This document shows, piece by piece, positions 63,999 to 64,000 of a stretch of 64,000 nt of DNA; position 1 is the first letter of the stretch; each line of letters opens with the position of its first letter. Source of the stretch: Xanthomonas arboricola pv. guizotiae. GTDB taxonomy: Bacteria > Pseudomonadota > Gammaproteobacteria > Xanthomonadales > Xanthomonadaceae. The translations under genes and the position numbers were made by a program. The notes beneath the pieces are model-generated. The model made no database searches, was not told where the DNA came from, and saw nothing but the letters and a program-made list of their open reading frames with translations. Location: assembly GCF_002940205.1 (NCBI RefSeq), contig NZ_MDSK01000011.1, positions 62,001 through 126,000 on the forward strand, read 5' to 3'.

Positions 63999-64000
63999 GG

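Overview
The window is high-GC chromosomal DNA that reads as a plant-pathogenic Xanthomonas. The evidence is a XopL-type type III effector, a single-locus Pil/Chp chemosensory cluster, a compact pqqABCDE operon, a large TonB-dependent receptor beside a glucokinase, and the dense high-GC coding style. The assignment rests on recognising families, since no database search was possible.

Layout. 1-4000: tRNA-Lys and queC, then the decayed ends of a divergent LysR/LysE pair, then a methyl-accepting chemotaxis protein. 4400-8000: small genes, an RsuA-like protein with altered catalytic motifs, a 36-residue membrane peptide, a lipoprotein, a lone receiver protein and a secreted protein. 8000-15000: recQ, dps and hrpA, with a structured intergenic repeat against the dps 3' end and a strong hairpin between hrpA and the receptor gene. 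15000-21400: TonB-dependent receptor, glucokinase, a PqaA-family hydrolase and a secreted protein, with a LacI-type operator-like palindrome ahead of the glucokinase. 21400-24600: pqqE-D-C-B-A, with start/stop overlaps in pqqB-C-D-E. 24800-28800: relA and a membrane-anchored repeat protein. 28860-30960: a two-domain glycosyltransferase. 31200-34190: PBP1B with a small TPR-like lipoprotein resembling its LpoP-type activator. 34440-37430: a DinG/YoaA-type helicase, tsaB and a collapsed ADP-ribosylglycohydrolase. 37465-39290: tonB and gshB.

39500-51900 is the twitching-motility chemosensory operon pilG-pilH-pilI-pilJ-chpA-chpB-chpC. ChpA is about 2390 residues long and carries several Hpt modules, an expanded acidic repetitive linker, a CheA core, a CheW domain and a receiver. 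The CheB-like protein after it has lost all three catalytic positions. 51978-57513: a RimJ-type acetyltransferase and a coupled operon of vWA lipoprotein, ECF sigma factor and a repeat-bearing membrane protein (putative anti-sigma). 58256-60048: a Tat-exported glycosylasparaginase coupled to a CutC-family gene. 60152-61927: xopL, with a run of ten cytosines in the coding strand and an imperfect PIP-like motif upstream. 62013-63161: a sialidase-like secreted protein with a long palindrome before its start. 63635-63955: a RebB-like R-body protein, probably the edge of a reb cluster continuing beyond the window.

The most unusual items are the RebB gene, the homopolymer in xopL, the catalytically empty CheB-like protein, the coupled vWA-sigma-membrane operon, and the two deletion scars (LysR/LysE and ADP-ribosylglycohydrolase).
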